A stretch of 64,000 nucleotides of DNA. Source: Nectonema munidae. Lineage: Eukaryota; Nematomorpha; Nectonematoida; Nectonematidae. The notes beneath the pieces are model-generated. The model did no database searches. It saw only the letters and a list, made by a program, of their open reading frames with translations, and was not told where the DNA came from. Positions within the stretch are counted from its first letter, which is position 1; each line of letters starts with the position of its first letter. The position numbers and the translations under genes are program-made. Shown in pieces: positions 49,396-60,381 of the stretch. The stretch lies in contig JAUIRK010001048.1 in NCBI GenBank assembly GCA_030549495.1, positions 62,001 through 126,000 of the forward strand. The letters run 5' to 3'.

Positions 49396-50782
49396 GTATG
49401 CATTTCTACATATTTTTTTAAATAATAAAAACAAAAAATTTTTATTTTTTGTTTTTTTACTATTAGTCTCACCCTAGCTATTTTTACACATTTAATTTTT
49501 CAAATACTAGAAAAACTGAAGTAATAAAATCTGTTTTCTATTGTATTAAGACTTTTAGTTTTTTCTTTTTTGATTGAATGTAATTTTAGTGAAAGAATAT
49601 ATTTGCGTTAATTTTTGAGTGTGCCACTACTGGAAAAGTTGTCCCGTACTTAAAATTTTGGTTCATATAATTTTATGCTAAACAAAAAGTGCTACTGTCA
49701 TTACAGTCAAAAGTATAATTTAATTAATTGGTAAAAAAAATTAGATCTTCACATTTTGTTACATGTTTGGAATCGTAATCGCATTTGAAATACTGATCAG
49801 AAATATCCTTTTTTTTATTAAACTTTTTCTACAATGAATTACGCCTTTTGAAGTCAGATGTTTTTAAAGCACTTTACTTTAAGAAAATAATTGTTATATT
49901 TTTAATATATTACAACTAGTACCAGGTAACTCACATGATCATTAAATATTATATATGGTATTGGCTGAAAATGATTGAATTTTAGCCAATAGAGATCATG
50001 TAATTTACGCACTATATTTGAATAGTCATGTTCAAACATATTTGGTTCGATACCCCGTGTGATTTATTGATAAAAACGAAAAAACTATTCAAAAAGATTT
50101 ATTCAAGCATATAAAATATCATAAATACTTGTCTTGCGTTACAATTTCAAAAATAACTTCCTTCAAATTTTAACTTTGAAAAGTATGTATGCCTTTATAA
50201 GGGATGCTTTTAAATAAAATAAGAAATTTTAGTCAGTTACCTTCAAAAAGAATTCTCATAATCATTTAGAATGTTCGTTTAAAAACGTAACTTTTTGGCA
50301 TGACATATTTGTATGAAAGACTTGGTTATTATTACGAGCGGTGACGATAGAGTGACCGGCCCCTTGCCCCCTTCTTTCTAGCTAAGTCTCTGATTACTTG
50401 ATTTCGTAATTTGAACGTATAAAATATAAGTTCTTTGTAATTTATTTTGAGCCAGTGTGGATTTATATTTATATATCTTAACTTTTGGGATCACAACAAT
50501 TACCGTTCAAAAAGAAGAGCTCTCATGTAGGAGTAGTTTGAGGAGCCGTATGTTAGCCTACAACCTGGATAACTTTTACCAATTATATTTACATCAAAAC
50601 CTCAGCATATCATGATGCAAGTAAACTTAATTTCATATAGTAAAAAAAATTAACTTTTTATAAAAAAATGCTTGTTTTTCTAAGATTGAATACTTTTCAA
50701 GCAATTTTACTTTTGTATGTGAATTGTATCGGAAATTACATTTTAAATCTTGTCAAGTTGATATTTTTTTTCAATTTTGTAG
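49396..50782 (+). other. Intron of cut
   Basis: AT-rich intron without a recognised insertion. Confidence 0.5.
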
Positions 50783-51191
50783 CTGAATAAAAAGTTTCCA
50801 AATTTTTTTTTATCATCCTCATCTCCATCACAAAATTCAGAAGAAGTAAAACATGGAGCTTTGAATTTTCCAAAAAATTCCAATGGCAAAAATCTCCACT
50901 TCCACGATAAAAGTAATAAAAACAACAATTTCACCAACAGCAATATTCCCCAAAATACTCTAAACGCCTATGAAGCTCTTTTTAACGGTGGATTCGATCC
51001 AAATTCCAAAATCTTCAGCGAAGAATACCTCAATTCCTGCTTAAATAACTCACCTTCCATTAATTCATCATCACCCTATCCCTATGACTTTTTCAACTTT
51101 TTCCTAAATTCCCAATTTGCAAATCTCTCAAATTCTCTTCTACAAAATAACTTGAAAGAAGGCAAAAACAACACACTATTCTCTGATGGAA
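50783..51191 (+). CDS. ct: cut homolog, Ser/Asn-rich linker exon
   Basis: Acceptor AATTTTGTAG|C in phase 0. The 136 codons are Asn/Ser/Phe-rich: LNKKFPNFFLSSSSPSQNSE at the start, later LNAYEALFNGGFDPNSKIFS and YPYDFFNFFLNSQFANLSNS. Drosophila Cut also has a low-complexity stretch with short aromatic patches between CUT1 and CUT2 (family knowledge). The donor GATGGAA|GTAATT gives phase 1, as the next exon needs; a second possible donor, TTTAAC|GTATCC, is in phase 0 and does not fit. Without splicing the frame stops at 51,230-51,232. Confidence 0.8.
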
Positions 51192-52946
51192 GTAATTCAA
51201 CCATTTTTTCTCTTTTTAACGTATCCCTTTGAGGTCCAGCTTTTTGAAAACTAAACATTACCTGATCTATTTCAATATTGAATTTTATATAACTTGAAGC
51301 AAGCGATTTTTAATTTATGAGACACTTCTATCCAATTGAAGGAAGAAGGGTAAACTTTTTGAAGAATCAATAATAATTAATAGAAAAAACCGCAAGAAAA
51401 AAACGGAATTCACTTGGTGGTCTAAGTTGGCCTTTGGAAATACCTATAGATTTTTAGAGGAAAATCTTAAAAAAATTTTTTTTTTGCCAAATTTTACGAA
51501 CTTTTTCTTTATTAAAATTTTTTATTTGAAATCTTTCTTGTTATAAGTAAGCTTAGATAACAAGTATTTAAGCTAGTTAACGAGATTAGAAAGCTCACTC
51601 ACTAACGTAAAGTGTTAATTTACATTAGTTATTTTAATAAAATTGATAAATTTAAGAATTTATTGATAACTACTTGATTAATTTTTTTCATGACATTCAG
51701 CTAATGATAAAATCATCTAAACACTCTATTTTTTTTATTATCGTTTTTGACGATCTTTGAAATGAAAGTAATGTGAAAAATAGATTTTTTAGTCTTTTTG
51801 CTCCTTATTTTTTGGTAATGTAACAATAAGGAAATGTTAGAAACCCTAGATTTATTTTTTGAAAAAATTCAAAAATATGTTCCAGTTTTTTTAATTAAAT
51901 TTCTGAAAAAGTTAGATGTGGATTCAAATATCTCAATAATATAAAAGATCATAAGGAATATTAACTTTTGTGTGTAGATATGTATTATAGTATTAAATGT
52001 AATATGTTTTATTGATCAAACTATGACAGTTTGCCGCGAGACAATTCGCAGTAGACATTTTTTGTAGAGATAGATATTTTGCTGTAAAGCATTGTAAGAG
52101 AACGATACAAAAATAATTAAAGTCATACACTTTATTAAAAAGCAAAGTTAGAAAGAATAAAATGATGTAAATAATTAAATTTTTCATTCATTTAAAGCAT
52201 ACGTGTCCAAAACGAAGCTCGCACGCCACAGCTCAGTCCGTCAATTTTGTCATCGTAGCAAATATTATTGCTAGTTTCCTAACACAAATTTACGTAGTAA
52301 TGAGAAAATTTGTAGTGTTTTTGAATCAACTGTGCAATGTTATAACCCATTTTTTACGATGTTCCTGGCATGTGGACCTTTCAAAAAAGTAAAAACGATC
52401 AGTTTTGTTTTTTTTTGAATATTTCCCTCCTCTTTTTAACTCGAAGAGAAAAGGTTATATTTTTGTCATTTTGTATATTTTTATGATTCTTTTTTTTTTA
52501 ATTTTTACGATAAAATATGTTTTATTTAAATATTTTGAGCCAAAAAAATCTATATATAAATTCTAAAGACTTAAAAAATATTAATTTTGGAAATAAATAT
52601 AAAAAATCTGGTATTTTTTTTTGTTTTAAATATTAGTTCTCATTTGAGGATCATAGGAAACGTTTTTCCTATTTTATTTGTGAAAAATATATTGATGGGC
52701 AAGAATGTACCACTATCAAAAAATGTATACCATTGAATTTAAATCACCCCCAATTGTCCGGTCGACAATTGACATTTTTAAACAATTCCCTCTATTATTA
52801 TAATTCTAGTGCAAGAATAGAATCTGTACTAAATATTACATAAAGCGAATGAGGAGAAAGGCATAGTTCCCTAATATTCTTCGATTGCGTCACTGTCTTT
52901 TCTGTGATAAAAAATATATCTTTAAATAAATTCAATTATATTTTAG
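51192..52946 (+). other. Intron of cut
   Basis: AT-rich. A short CCAATTGTCCGGTCGACAAT segment near 52,748 resembles one near 20,008. No exon. Confidence 0.5.
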
Positions 52947-53093
52947 TGGCACTAAATGACCTACAACACAGATTACAATATCTATACACACAATCCCTCC
53001 TTATGAATAATAAAGTGGATGTAAGCACTCCAGCCAATCACAGCCCTACAAATGGCGTCATTAAGCCAGCTTCCACCATGGATGCTAATGATG
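52947..53093 (+). CDS. ct: cut homolog, linker exon with short amphipathic helix
   Basis: Acceptor TATATTTTAG|TG and donor GATGATG|GTAATT, phase 1 at both ends. Peptide: ALNDLQHRLQYLYTQSLLMN, then NKVDVSTPANHSPTNGVIKP and ASTMDAND. The first 18 residues have a hydrophobic repeat (L..L.H.L.YLY...L), suggesting a short helix that might be a protein-binding motif. No named domain. Confidence 0.78.
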
Positions 53094-55204
53094 GTAATTT
53101 CTAATAGTAGTAATTTTACGTAAATACCCTATGTTATTAATTGATATGCAGAGTTGAGTCCAAATGAAAGCTTTATAACGATATACCCGTTTAAATTAAA
53201 TCACCAGCCTCCATTACAAAAAAATTTTTATATAAAAATTAATGTCAGAAATTTTTTTTTACTAATTTATAGTCTTATTTGTGCAGAAAAATGCTTTGGA
53301 TTTTCTGAATTCAAAGCAATGATTTCAGTATAAAATCAATATAATAAAATATGATAAATTCAATTTTTAAAACATCATCGTATCAATATTTTCCATAAGG
53401 TTATTTATTATAATTTTAGCACACTTTTTATTATAATGTCTAATTTTAGTTTAATTTTGGGCATTAAATATTTATTTTTATTTGTTTAATTTTATTTTAC
53501 CACACTTCTCGTTATAACAAAGCGCATCCTTGAATAATATTGTTTTCGTGCTTTTGTAAAAACAACAATATATTTTTCAAATCGTATATTTTCATATTTT
53601 CCAAAACATCTAAAAATCATCATCATTAATACATTTGCCTTTGTAGGCCTGGCCCATATCCCAACTAGCTGAGGTGGACCAGTTGTTTGCAACGACTCCT
53701 CCATTTTCTTCTACATTGCGCGTCCTCACTCTTTAATTTTGTCTTCTTCGTGCTTTCATCCACAAGACTGACTACGTCAGGTCATTTTAGGCCTTCCTCT
53801 CTTCATCTTCCCATCGATTACTTCGTCTTTTATCTTTCTTGTCAAACATTCTCCATTCATTCTTTCCAAATGGAAAATCAAAAAATCATATATTTTAAAT
53901 ATAAAATATGGGAATGGTTGAAAATGATTGACTTTTTGACAGTCATCGCGTAGTCAGTCACCCCACCTGCAGGTATAAAGAAAAAATGGTACTACATTAA
54001 AATTTTCAATGTTTTGAATTAAGTAAGTATTTGCGAAGATACATTAGAACAAAGATATATACAATCTGCTTATACACAATAGTCAATTACTGAGTATGCA
54101 TAAATATTGGAAAAATTTAATGAAAATTAAAAGCGTTGTCTTAACCTATGCTTAATGAATAAACTTGATACGTGGAATAAAAATCCTATCCTATTTTTGC
54201 AACCAATCATATCGGCGATTTCTATTCAGTTCATTTGAATAGTCAAATTTATTCAAGAAATCTTCGAGATAATTTGTTCGATTCATGCGTAATTTGTTGT
54301 TACAAATAAGAAAATTATTGAAAAACTTGTATCCAGTCAAATCGAAAAGTTTGCGTACTGCTACATCCCGTAACAAAGAAAGACTATACCTTTTTAAATA
54401 CATAATATAGAATATAGATAGCTTGATTTATGTTGCGAATTTTATGAATATTCTTTTAAAGTACTTCGCAAATACAATGCCTTCATATGTATCATAAGTA
54501 CAAGATTGTGTTCTAATAATTTTTTTTCCTTGCTTTAAAATGTTATTCTGTCTAGGTAAGTTCTAATCAAATTAGGTCCGTTTTCTCAAATAAAAATCGT
54601 AATGTTACAAGAATTTCAAATATATAAACAAAAAGAACCGTAGCTAAATATATTTCTACATTTTTAAAGACGTTTAAAAATTTATATCACTAAAACATGT
54701 CTTATCGATCACATTAATTTAACGGTCTCCTGTCTATACCTAGCACTCTACATCATTCCGATTCAGTATAACCTCAAAAGAGTAGAACCTTGATAAAACT
54801 CATTTTCTAAAAAAAATTTGTGTTTTAAAATTAAAAAAAATTTTATTCTTAAAAAAACCTATATTTTTGACCGTTATAATCAAGTTTTAATATTACACAC
54901 TATTTCATTTGATTTACTCATTTATTATAATCACACATCCAATATCTTTTATTTGGACGTTTTCATTTTATATCCCCTACTTACATTTGGATAATAAAAT
55001 TTTATCACCCCTCTCTTCTTGAAAATTCTTATGCCCCCTCCTCCATCTTTGAAATTCCTGTGTTCTCTACTCATCCCTAGAAACTTAGAAAAGATAAAAT
55101 TATTTATTTATAATAAAAAAAGTAGGATACTTAATGTGACATGATCTGTCATTTCTCATTTATTCACACAGTTCCTATATCCTTTTAAGCGTACTTTTCC
55201 GAAG
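53094..55204 (+). other. Intron of cut with a LINE fragment
   Basis: Contains the minus-strand LINE 3' end at 53,605-53,845; otherwise nothing recognised. Confidence 0.5.
53605..53845 (-). mobile_element. LINE 3' end, minus strand
   Basis: Translated on the minus strand in shifting frames it gives GKMKRGRPKMT, a WM..AR..R region, NVEENGGVV, and QLVGIWARPTKANVLMMMIF. This is the common C-terminal tail of RTE/CR1-like LINE ORFs, where the Trp-rich sequence ends in an Ala-Asn-(Asp/Met)n run read from a (GAT)n tail. The tail here (ATGATGATG, complement of CATCATCAT at 53,617-53,625) is short. Inserted antisense to cut. Confidence 0.75.
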
Positions 55205-55393
55205 ATTTTCAAAAGAAGATGAATCTTCTGCAAGCTCAAGTTATGCTCGCAAACAATACTCATAACAAAGCACCCCTCCCTCACACTCAATCCCACATTG
55301 CAAACAAGAGCGCTAACTGTTATGAAGAAAAAAGTGTGAATTATGAGTCTTCTGTCGCTCCTGAAAAACACAAAACGCCTTCAAATCGAAATG
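55205..55393 (+). CDS. ct: cut homolog, linker exon
   Basis: Acceptor TACTTTTCCGAAG|AT in phase 1 and a strong donor CGAAATG|GTAAGA in phase 1. Peptide: DFQKKMNLLQAQVMLANNTH, NKAPLPHTQSHIANKSANCY and EEKSVNYESSVAPEKHKTPS. MNLLQAQVMLANNTH echoes the helix of the preceding exon (hydrophobic with Gln/Asn). If the donor is skipped the frame stays open for 38 more codons (KKTIQTYVKTCIKVSGIDPN...) to a stop at 55,507-55,509, which could be an alternative 3' end. Confidence 0.8.
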
Positions 55394-56163
55394 GTAAGAA
55401 AACCATTCAAACTTACGTAAAAACTTGTATCAAAGTTTCAGGCATCGATCCTAACTTATTTGTTCATGGCTATTACAATTATCTAAATTTGGAGGCAAAA
55501 ATTTATTGAAAAATTTCCACTCCGTTAATTCATCAATTTTTCAAATGAATAAAATATCAATTTTAGAAGGATAAAAACAATGCTATGTAGTTATCAAAAC
55601 AAATTATATTTTAAAAAATATCTTCCTACACAATCACTTAAATATCATAGCAGTGAGATTATTTTAATTTTTTAGTCAAATTTCTTAAAGTTACTCTAAC
55701 ATTTATGATATCAAAATTTTAATATCTAATATCGAATTTTAGTCTTAATATCAAATTTTAAACCAAAGTTAAATTTTTTCTAACTAAATATTAATGAAGT
55801 CAACATTACTTACTCTTACTATATAAGAGTTACTAACATAATATAAAAGATTTTTAGAGATCCATACGCCACACGAAAATAGAAACATTACGAGAGTATA
55901 TAAAAAAATTGTGACTACCAAAAGATACGTAAAATGTTAATATAGAATATTAATCGAATTGCATGCTAATTTGTCTATGCTAAGAGAAGACTCTTCGCAT
56001 TGCTATATTTCGACGGAGACATTTCGCTTGAATTTTGTATTTTTAGGGTATATAAACATGAAATTGATGGAAGTTTATAAATTAATTCTTTAAAATAATC
56101 TAATCTTAAATAAATACGACTCTAAATAAAGACGCTGCTTACGTATGTTCCGTATATTTGATC

Positions 56164-56317
56164 CAGTGGCGTAGCCAAAAAATGGAAGTTGGGGGGAGGG
56201 GGGGCATGCAAGGAATTTAGGGGGGCAAGCATATTGGAAATAAAATTATTTGGGGGGGGGGGGGGGCAGAAAAGGTATTTGGGGGGGGGGCACTGCCCCC
56301 CTCTGGCTACGCCACTG
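56164..56317. mobile_element. hAT-type MITE (CAGTGGCGTAGCCA) with G runs
   Basis: Begins CAGTGGCGTAGCCA and ends TGGCTACGCCACTG, a perfect 14-bp inverted repeat. TTGATC lies immediately outside both ends, a 6-bp match consistent with a shortened or decayed hAT target duplication. The interior is dominated by G runs of up to 13, likely hard to sequence accurately. Confidence 0.85.
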
Positions 56318-56549
56318 TTGATCTAAGACCTAAGTGAACCAGACAAAAAGATTATGCCTACCCATGGAAAATTGGCAAGAAAATATTTAAGATGCTTAGA
56401 TATTTTCGTGACCAAGAAAAAATATTTTCGAAAATATGCGCCAAAAATAATATAGGTTGAGAAAACCTGATCAAGGTGCCTGTCTTTGATAGCATAAGAT
56501 CCTGGGTTTAAAAATTCAGCATCATGCCTTCTTTCTCTTCTTTTTTTAA

Positions 56550-56652
56550 GGAGGTGAGAGTAGGTCTTGGGTTCGATACCGCATCAGACCTGGCTTCCTC
56601 ATACTTTGATACAAGCTTTTCGTAGAAAACACCCCACAGTACCTTCACCCCT
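56550..56652 (+). mobile_element. tRNA-derived SINE, partial
   Basis: Has TCTTGGGTTCGATACCGCAT (B box), CCTCATACTTTGATACAAGC and GTAGAAAACACCCCACAGTA. The head is missing; another tRNA-like piece (TAAGATCCTGGGTTTAAAAA) lies directly upstream at about 56,470-56,535. Confidence 0.75.
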
Positions 56653-56879
56653 AGCTTTAACTAGTCCATGACGATGCATAATCTTGAGAGTCTTTTTCAC
56701 TATGATTTGGACAAAACTTGATTTAGCAAATCAAAAACATTTAAGCATAATAATCTACCAATCACAATGAGAAAACAAAATTTTAAAGGAAGTGGGATAT
56801 TATTGAATTTGTAAGCATTGAATAACTCTAGTTTATATATTTTATCATTGAATAAAAACCTAATACTTTCGTTTTTTAG

Positions 56880-57031
56880 TGGAAATAGAAGCTTCTTCTC
56901 AAAAAGTTGCTAATTTCAGTGCACCATTAAACTTAAGCAAGGAATCCTTTCCATATAACGACGCAAACAAAACAACTTCACTTTGTCCAAAAATATTGCC
57001 CAAGAATGCAACAGTTTCTCATGCTTCTAAG
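56880..57031 (+). CDS. ct: cut homolog, exon with PLNLS motif
   Basis: Acceptor TTTCGTTTTTTAG|TG in phase 1, donor CTTCTAAG|GTTTTC in phase 0; 51 codons. Peptide: VEIEASSQKVANFSAPLNLS, then KESFPYNDANKTTSLCPKIL and PKNATVSHASK. PLNLSK is a good variant of the PxDLS motif that recruits the CtBP co-repressor (established motif knowledge); recruitment here is inference but fits Cut acting as a repressor. It is the last exon I can identify. CUT2, CUT3 and the homeodomain are not in the window. Confidence 0.78.
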
Positions 57032-57634
57032 GTTTTCCATTTTTTACTTGTATTTATATATGCTATAGAGCAGTGCTACACAACGTGGGCGTAATTATGC
57101 CCTAAAGAGGAAAAATTGTAAATTCTGCGGATAAAATTTGTTTACTTGAATGTCTTGAATTCTCTCAAAGAACAATATTACGCAACTATAAGACGTACTT
57201 TTTTCTTTAAAAAGCATCTATAAAACCCGCCTTATCAAAAAAATAGCTTCCATTTTTGCAATGATGGCGATCATGTGATATATCTATCTTTCTGAATACA
57301 TAAAGTTATTTCTCCTTCTTCAATTTATTTGAAATTCTATATTCTTTCGATCCACCATCATTTTAATGGATAAAATTCTGATTATCTGAATTCCTTATTT
57401 AATTTCATTTGTGATCCAAGCAAATTTATAAGTGAACTCTAATATAACAATTTTTATTAGCAATATTAAATTTTGTAAATCCTTACCTTAAGTTACCTTC
57501 CATTCATAATGTTCGGCTATTGTAAAATTTACAAACTTAACACAAACTTAGAAACTATTGGCTTTTTTGACAAAGATCATTAGTTTAATAATAGTAGCTA
57601 TTTTTACTCAGTGCAGAAGTCGATATATATAGTC
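57032..57634 (+). other. DNA after the last cut exon, nothing recognised
   Basis: AT-rich, presumably the start of the next cut intron. Confidence 0.45.
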
Positions 57635-57952
57635 TAGAGTCCTGTGGGGGTATGTATTTTCTTACCCGTCCATGCCTACGCTCGCAAAAATATAACCCGC
57701 TTCCGCTCACCCACAATAAAAAAAATTTTCCCGCGTGTCCCGCTTATTTTCACTTACACGCACATTTTTAGAATCATTTCTTGTAATTACAAACACACAC
57801 TAAAAGAGAGGAATATCATTGAAGCTACTGAAAATTTCCAAAACTTTTTCAATTTTTTTAAATGAATTAAAAAATAGGTTTATTGAAAAGTGAAAACTTT
57901 ATTATATTTATTATTCAATCTTTTGACTACACTTTTTAAAAATAAAATATCA

Positions 57953-58090
57953 TTAATCCATTTAAGACCAAGCAAAGCAGACGATATCCAAAAAAACGCA
58001 GACGATTTATATTCAAAGTCATTGAAAAAAGCAGACGAAGATGAAATTACTTATGTTCCAAAATAGGAACATTGGTCGTAAATCGGTTAA
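57953..58090 (+). mobile_element. TTAA MITE copy, complete, nested in a hAT
   Basis: 138 bp with TTAA at both ends: TTAATCCATTTAAGACCAAG, three CAGACGA boxes, the palindrome ATGTTCCAAAATAGGAACAT (one mismatch) and the end TTGGTCGTAAATCGGTTAA. Nearly identical to the 20,585 copy, so a young member. Sits at the edge of the hATC reading frame. Confidence 0.92.
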
Positions 58091-58253
58091 CCGAATAAAC
58101 TTTCAAATGTGTTTTTCTTTCATTAACTATAAATCCAGCTAAGCTGAAGTTCCTTTCACTTGCTGCACTTGTAGCCCTTCTGCAAAATACACTTATAGCA
58201 ACTGATAGGAAAAGTTTATTGTTGTTTGTAAAATATAAGAGATAGTATATCAT
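58091..58253 (-). pseudogene. hAT transposase C-terminal (hATC) fragment
   Basis: Reads LFLSVAISVFCRRATSAASE then RNFSLAGFIVNERKTHLKVY on the minus strand. The CRRATSAASERNFSLAG block is the signature of the hAT dimerisation domain (usual form P.TSA.SER.FS.AG). The frame is cut off after YSVN by the MITE at 57,953-58,090; no N-terminal part of the transposase was found in this short relic. Confidence 0.88.
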
Positions 58254-58551
58254 GTGATAAGCTTATGCTACGTAGATGTTGTACATTGGGTTTGTGTAAT
58301 TCTATGATTAGCATAGAGATAAGTAATATTAAAGTAAGATCAATTATAAAGTATATTACGAAAATGTTTGATTTCCATAGCTTCAATTCGTATACATTTC
58401 ATTCAACTTACAATTGTGTAACCCGCAACATAAAATTTTTTTGCCCGCGAAAGCCCGCATCTCTTCTTTTTGAATACGTGTACCAATGGCTACCCACAAT
58501 TGTGGGTATCCGCATCACCGTGCAAGTATACCCGCCCACTGCAAGACTCTA

Positions 58552-59788
58552 ATATATACATAGTGTACAAACACAAACATATATATAGTGTGCCATCAAA
58601 AATCAAGGATAGCGTAAATGCCTATCTATTATAAGACACACTTTTTTAGTAAGCAACAACCTTATATAAAATCACTATTCTTTATAATGTTATAAATATC
58701 TTTGAAAACGTTAAAATTATGTTGTATTTATTTATTTTTTTGGTTGCAAAAAAATTGTTCACATCAACAATGAATCCCGACCTTTTTACGCATGGACCAC
58801 TTAGATCAAAATATCTATTATTCGGCCTCTCATGATAAAACTTACATTCTAACAAAGTTAAAAAGAAAGTTATATTCATTATTGCCAGTTCAACTTCTTT
58901 CAAAAAAAGCAGATAAAATATGTGCTAAAAATTCAACAGCGTCTGTTAAATTTTAACCTCTAGAGTCTAGAATCTAGATCACAGTTATCTGCAAATATTT
59001 TTTTTTTGGCATTCTTTTTCTTTTAGCAGATAAAAAAAAGAACAAAATAAAGAAATTGATACTTGGGCTATATTGATTACAGATCTTACTCTTTATCAAA
59101 AGAATTAATGATTACAATAATAGAGAGTGTGTATGTATTGAAAAAATAGAATTAAAACATTAAAAATAGCTTTGATTTTCTTTTAAAATATATTATCCAA
59201 TAAATGTTCAAAATATTATGAAAAGAACATTAAAAATATAAATTATTTTTCTTGTTGTATTCGCTTTAAAAAGATTCTGTCTTGTTTGATTAAGATCTAA
59301 AAGAAATTTCAATATTACGTTGATAACCGAATAAAAAGAGTGAAGGTTCGGTTACTTAAGATTTTTTTGGGAACATGTCGAAATTCAGATACCCGGCGTT
59401 GTAGTCTACAAAAATCAAAAAAGAGAAAAATTAAGATCGACTCTCCTGAGTTTAAATCTTATGAATTTTCGTAAAATTACATTTAGAATATATTCAATAT
59501 TCTATATTTTTGGTATTTTCACAAATATTTGTGGTAAATCCTTTAAAATTCACTTTTTATAAATTGCATTTAATTTAGGTCATAAAGAATGAAAATTTGT
59601 CCTACAAAACAAGTAATAGTTTTGACGAATCTCCAAACAGAAAAAATGTCGATATAAAAAGTAAATTATCAATTTTATATTTTTAATACCTTTCTATTCC
59701 ACTATCCTTTCTATTTTTTCTTCGTTAATGTGATTGGTAAAAATTCTTATTTTAAATTGTTCGACCATTTTCTCCAAAACTTTAGCTC
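58552..59788. other. AT-rich DNA, nothing recognised
   Basis: No exon, repeat or RNA gene supported. Confidence 0.45.
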
Positions 59789-60070
59789 CAGTGCCGAATT
59801 AACATAGTAGCAGATGTAGCAGCTGCTACAGGCCCCGCGCTTGAAAAAAATTTTTTTTTTACTTTTTGTAATATCTTTTAGTTTTCTTCAATTCTTCTTT
59901 TATATTTCCTCCTTAAAATAAATTTTTGCTCTTGAATTTTGTGGTTTTTATCTTTTTTGTAGAATCTAGATCAATTTTATTAAAAAAATGTATACTTCCT
60001 GACTATCATTTGTAAATTTAATCGATCTGCTACATGCCCCGCACTTGGTAGATTCGGCACAGTTTAGCTC
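59781..60070. mobile_element. hAT MITE with perfect 8-bp target duplication
   Basis: The element spans 59,789-60,062 (274 bp), beginning CAGTGCCGAATTAACATAG and ending GGTAGATTCGGCACAG. TTTAGCTC occurs immediately before and immediately after, an exact 8-bp target site duplication as hAT transposases make. GCTGCTACAGGCCCCGCGCT and CTGCTACATGCCCCGCACTT form a further subterminal near-repeat. Intact ends suggest a fairly recent insertion. Confidence 0.93.
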
Positions 60071-60381
60071 ATTTATTCCCAAACTGTGGGCCATGGCTCC
60101 CTGGGAGGCCATAAAGCAAAATTTAAGGGGTCATAATCTGAGGCTATGCATAAATAAAACCTACGCATGACCTACGTTGTGCTTTAAGGGAAACAAAACC
60201 AAGAATCAAGAAGCTTGTTGATCACAAGGCAACAAAATTTTTTTGCCAGGGTTTTTTTGCATAATTAAAACGTATTTGTTCTTCTGATTATAAAAAAGTA
60301 ACTCTTTTATCATTAATGGCTCTACTTTAAAAGTTCTAAAGTTTTTGCTGTAAGTAAACATTCATTTACACATTATATTTT

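Larger units (their letters stand above)
55394..56879 (+). other. Intron of cut with MITE and SINE
   Basis: Contains the hAT MITE at 56,164-56,317 and SINE sequence at 56,470-56,650; the start includes the possible read-through frame noted for the preceding exon. Confidence 0.5.
57635..58551 (-). mobile_element. hAT transposon relic with CCCGC-rich ends
   Basis: The left terminus TAGAGTCCTGTGGGGG and the complement of the right end, TAGAGTCTTGCAGTGGGCGG, form imperfect inverted repeats; both subterminal regions are rich in CCCGC/ACCCGC. ATATA flanks both sides but no clear 8-bp duplication. Inside is a minus-strand hATC fragment, and a TTAA MITE has inserted at 57,953. A fragment of the same terminus lies at 17,095-17,180. 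Confidence 0.75.
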
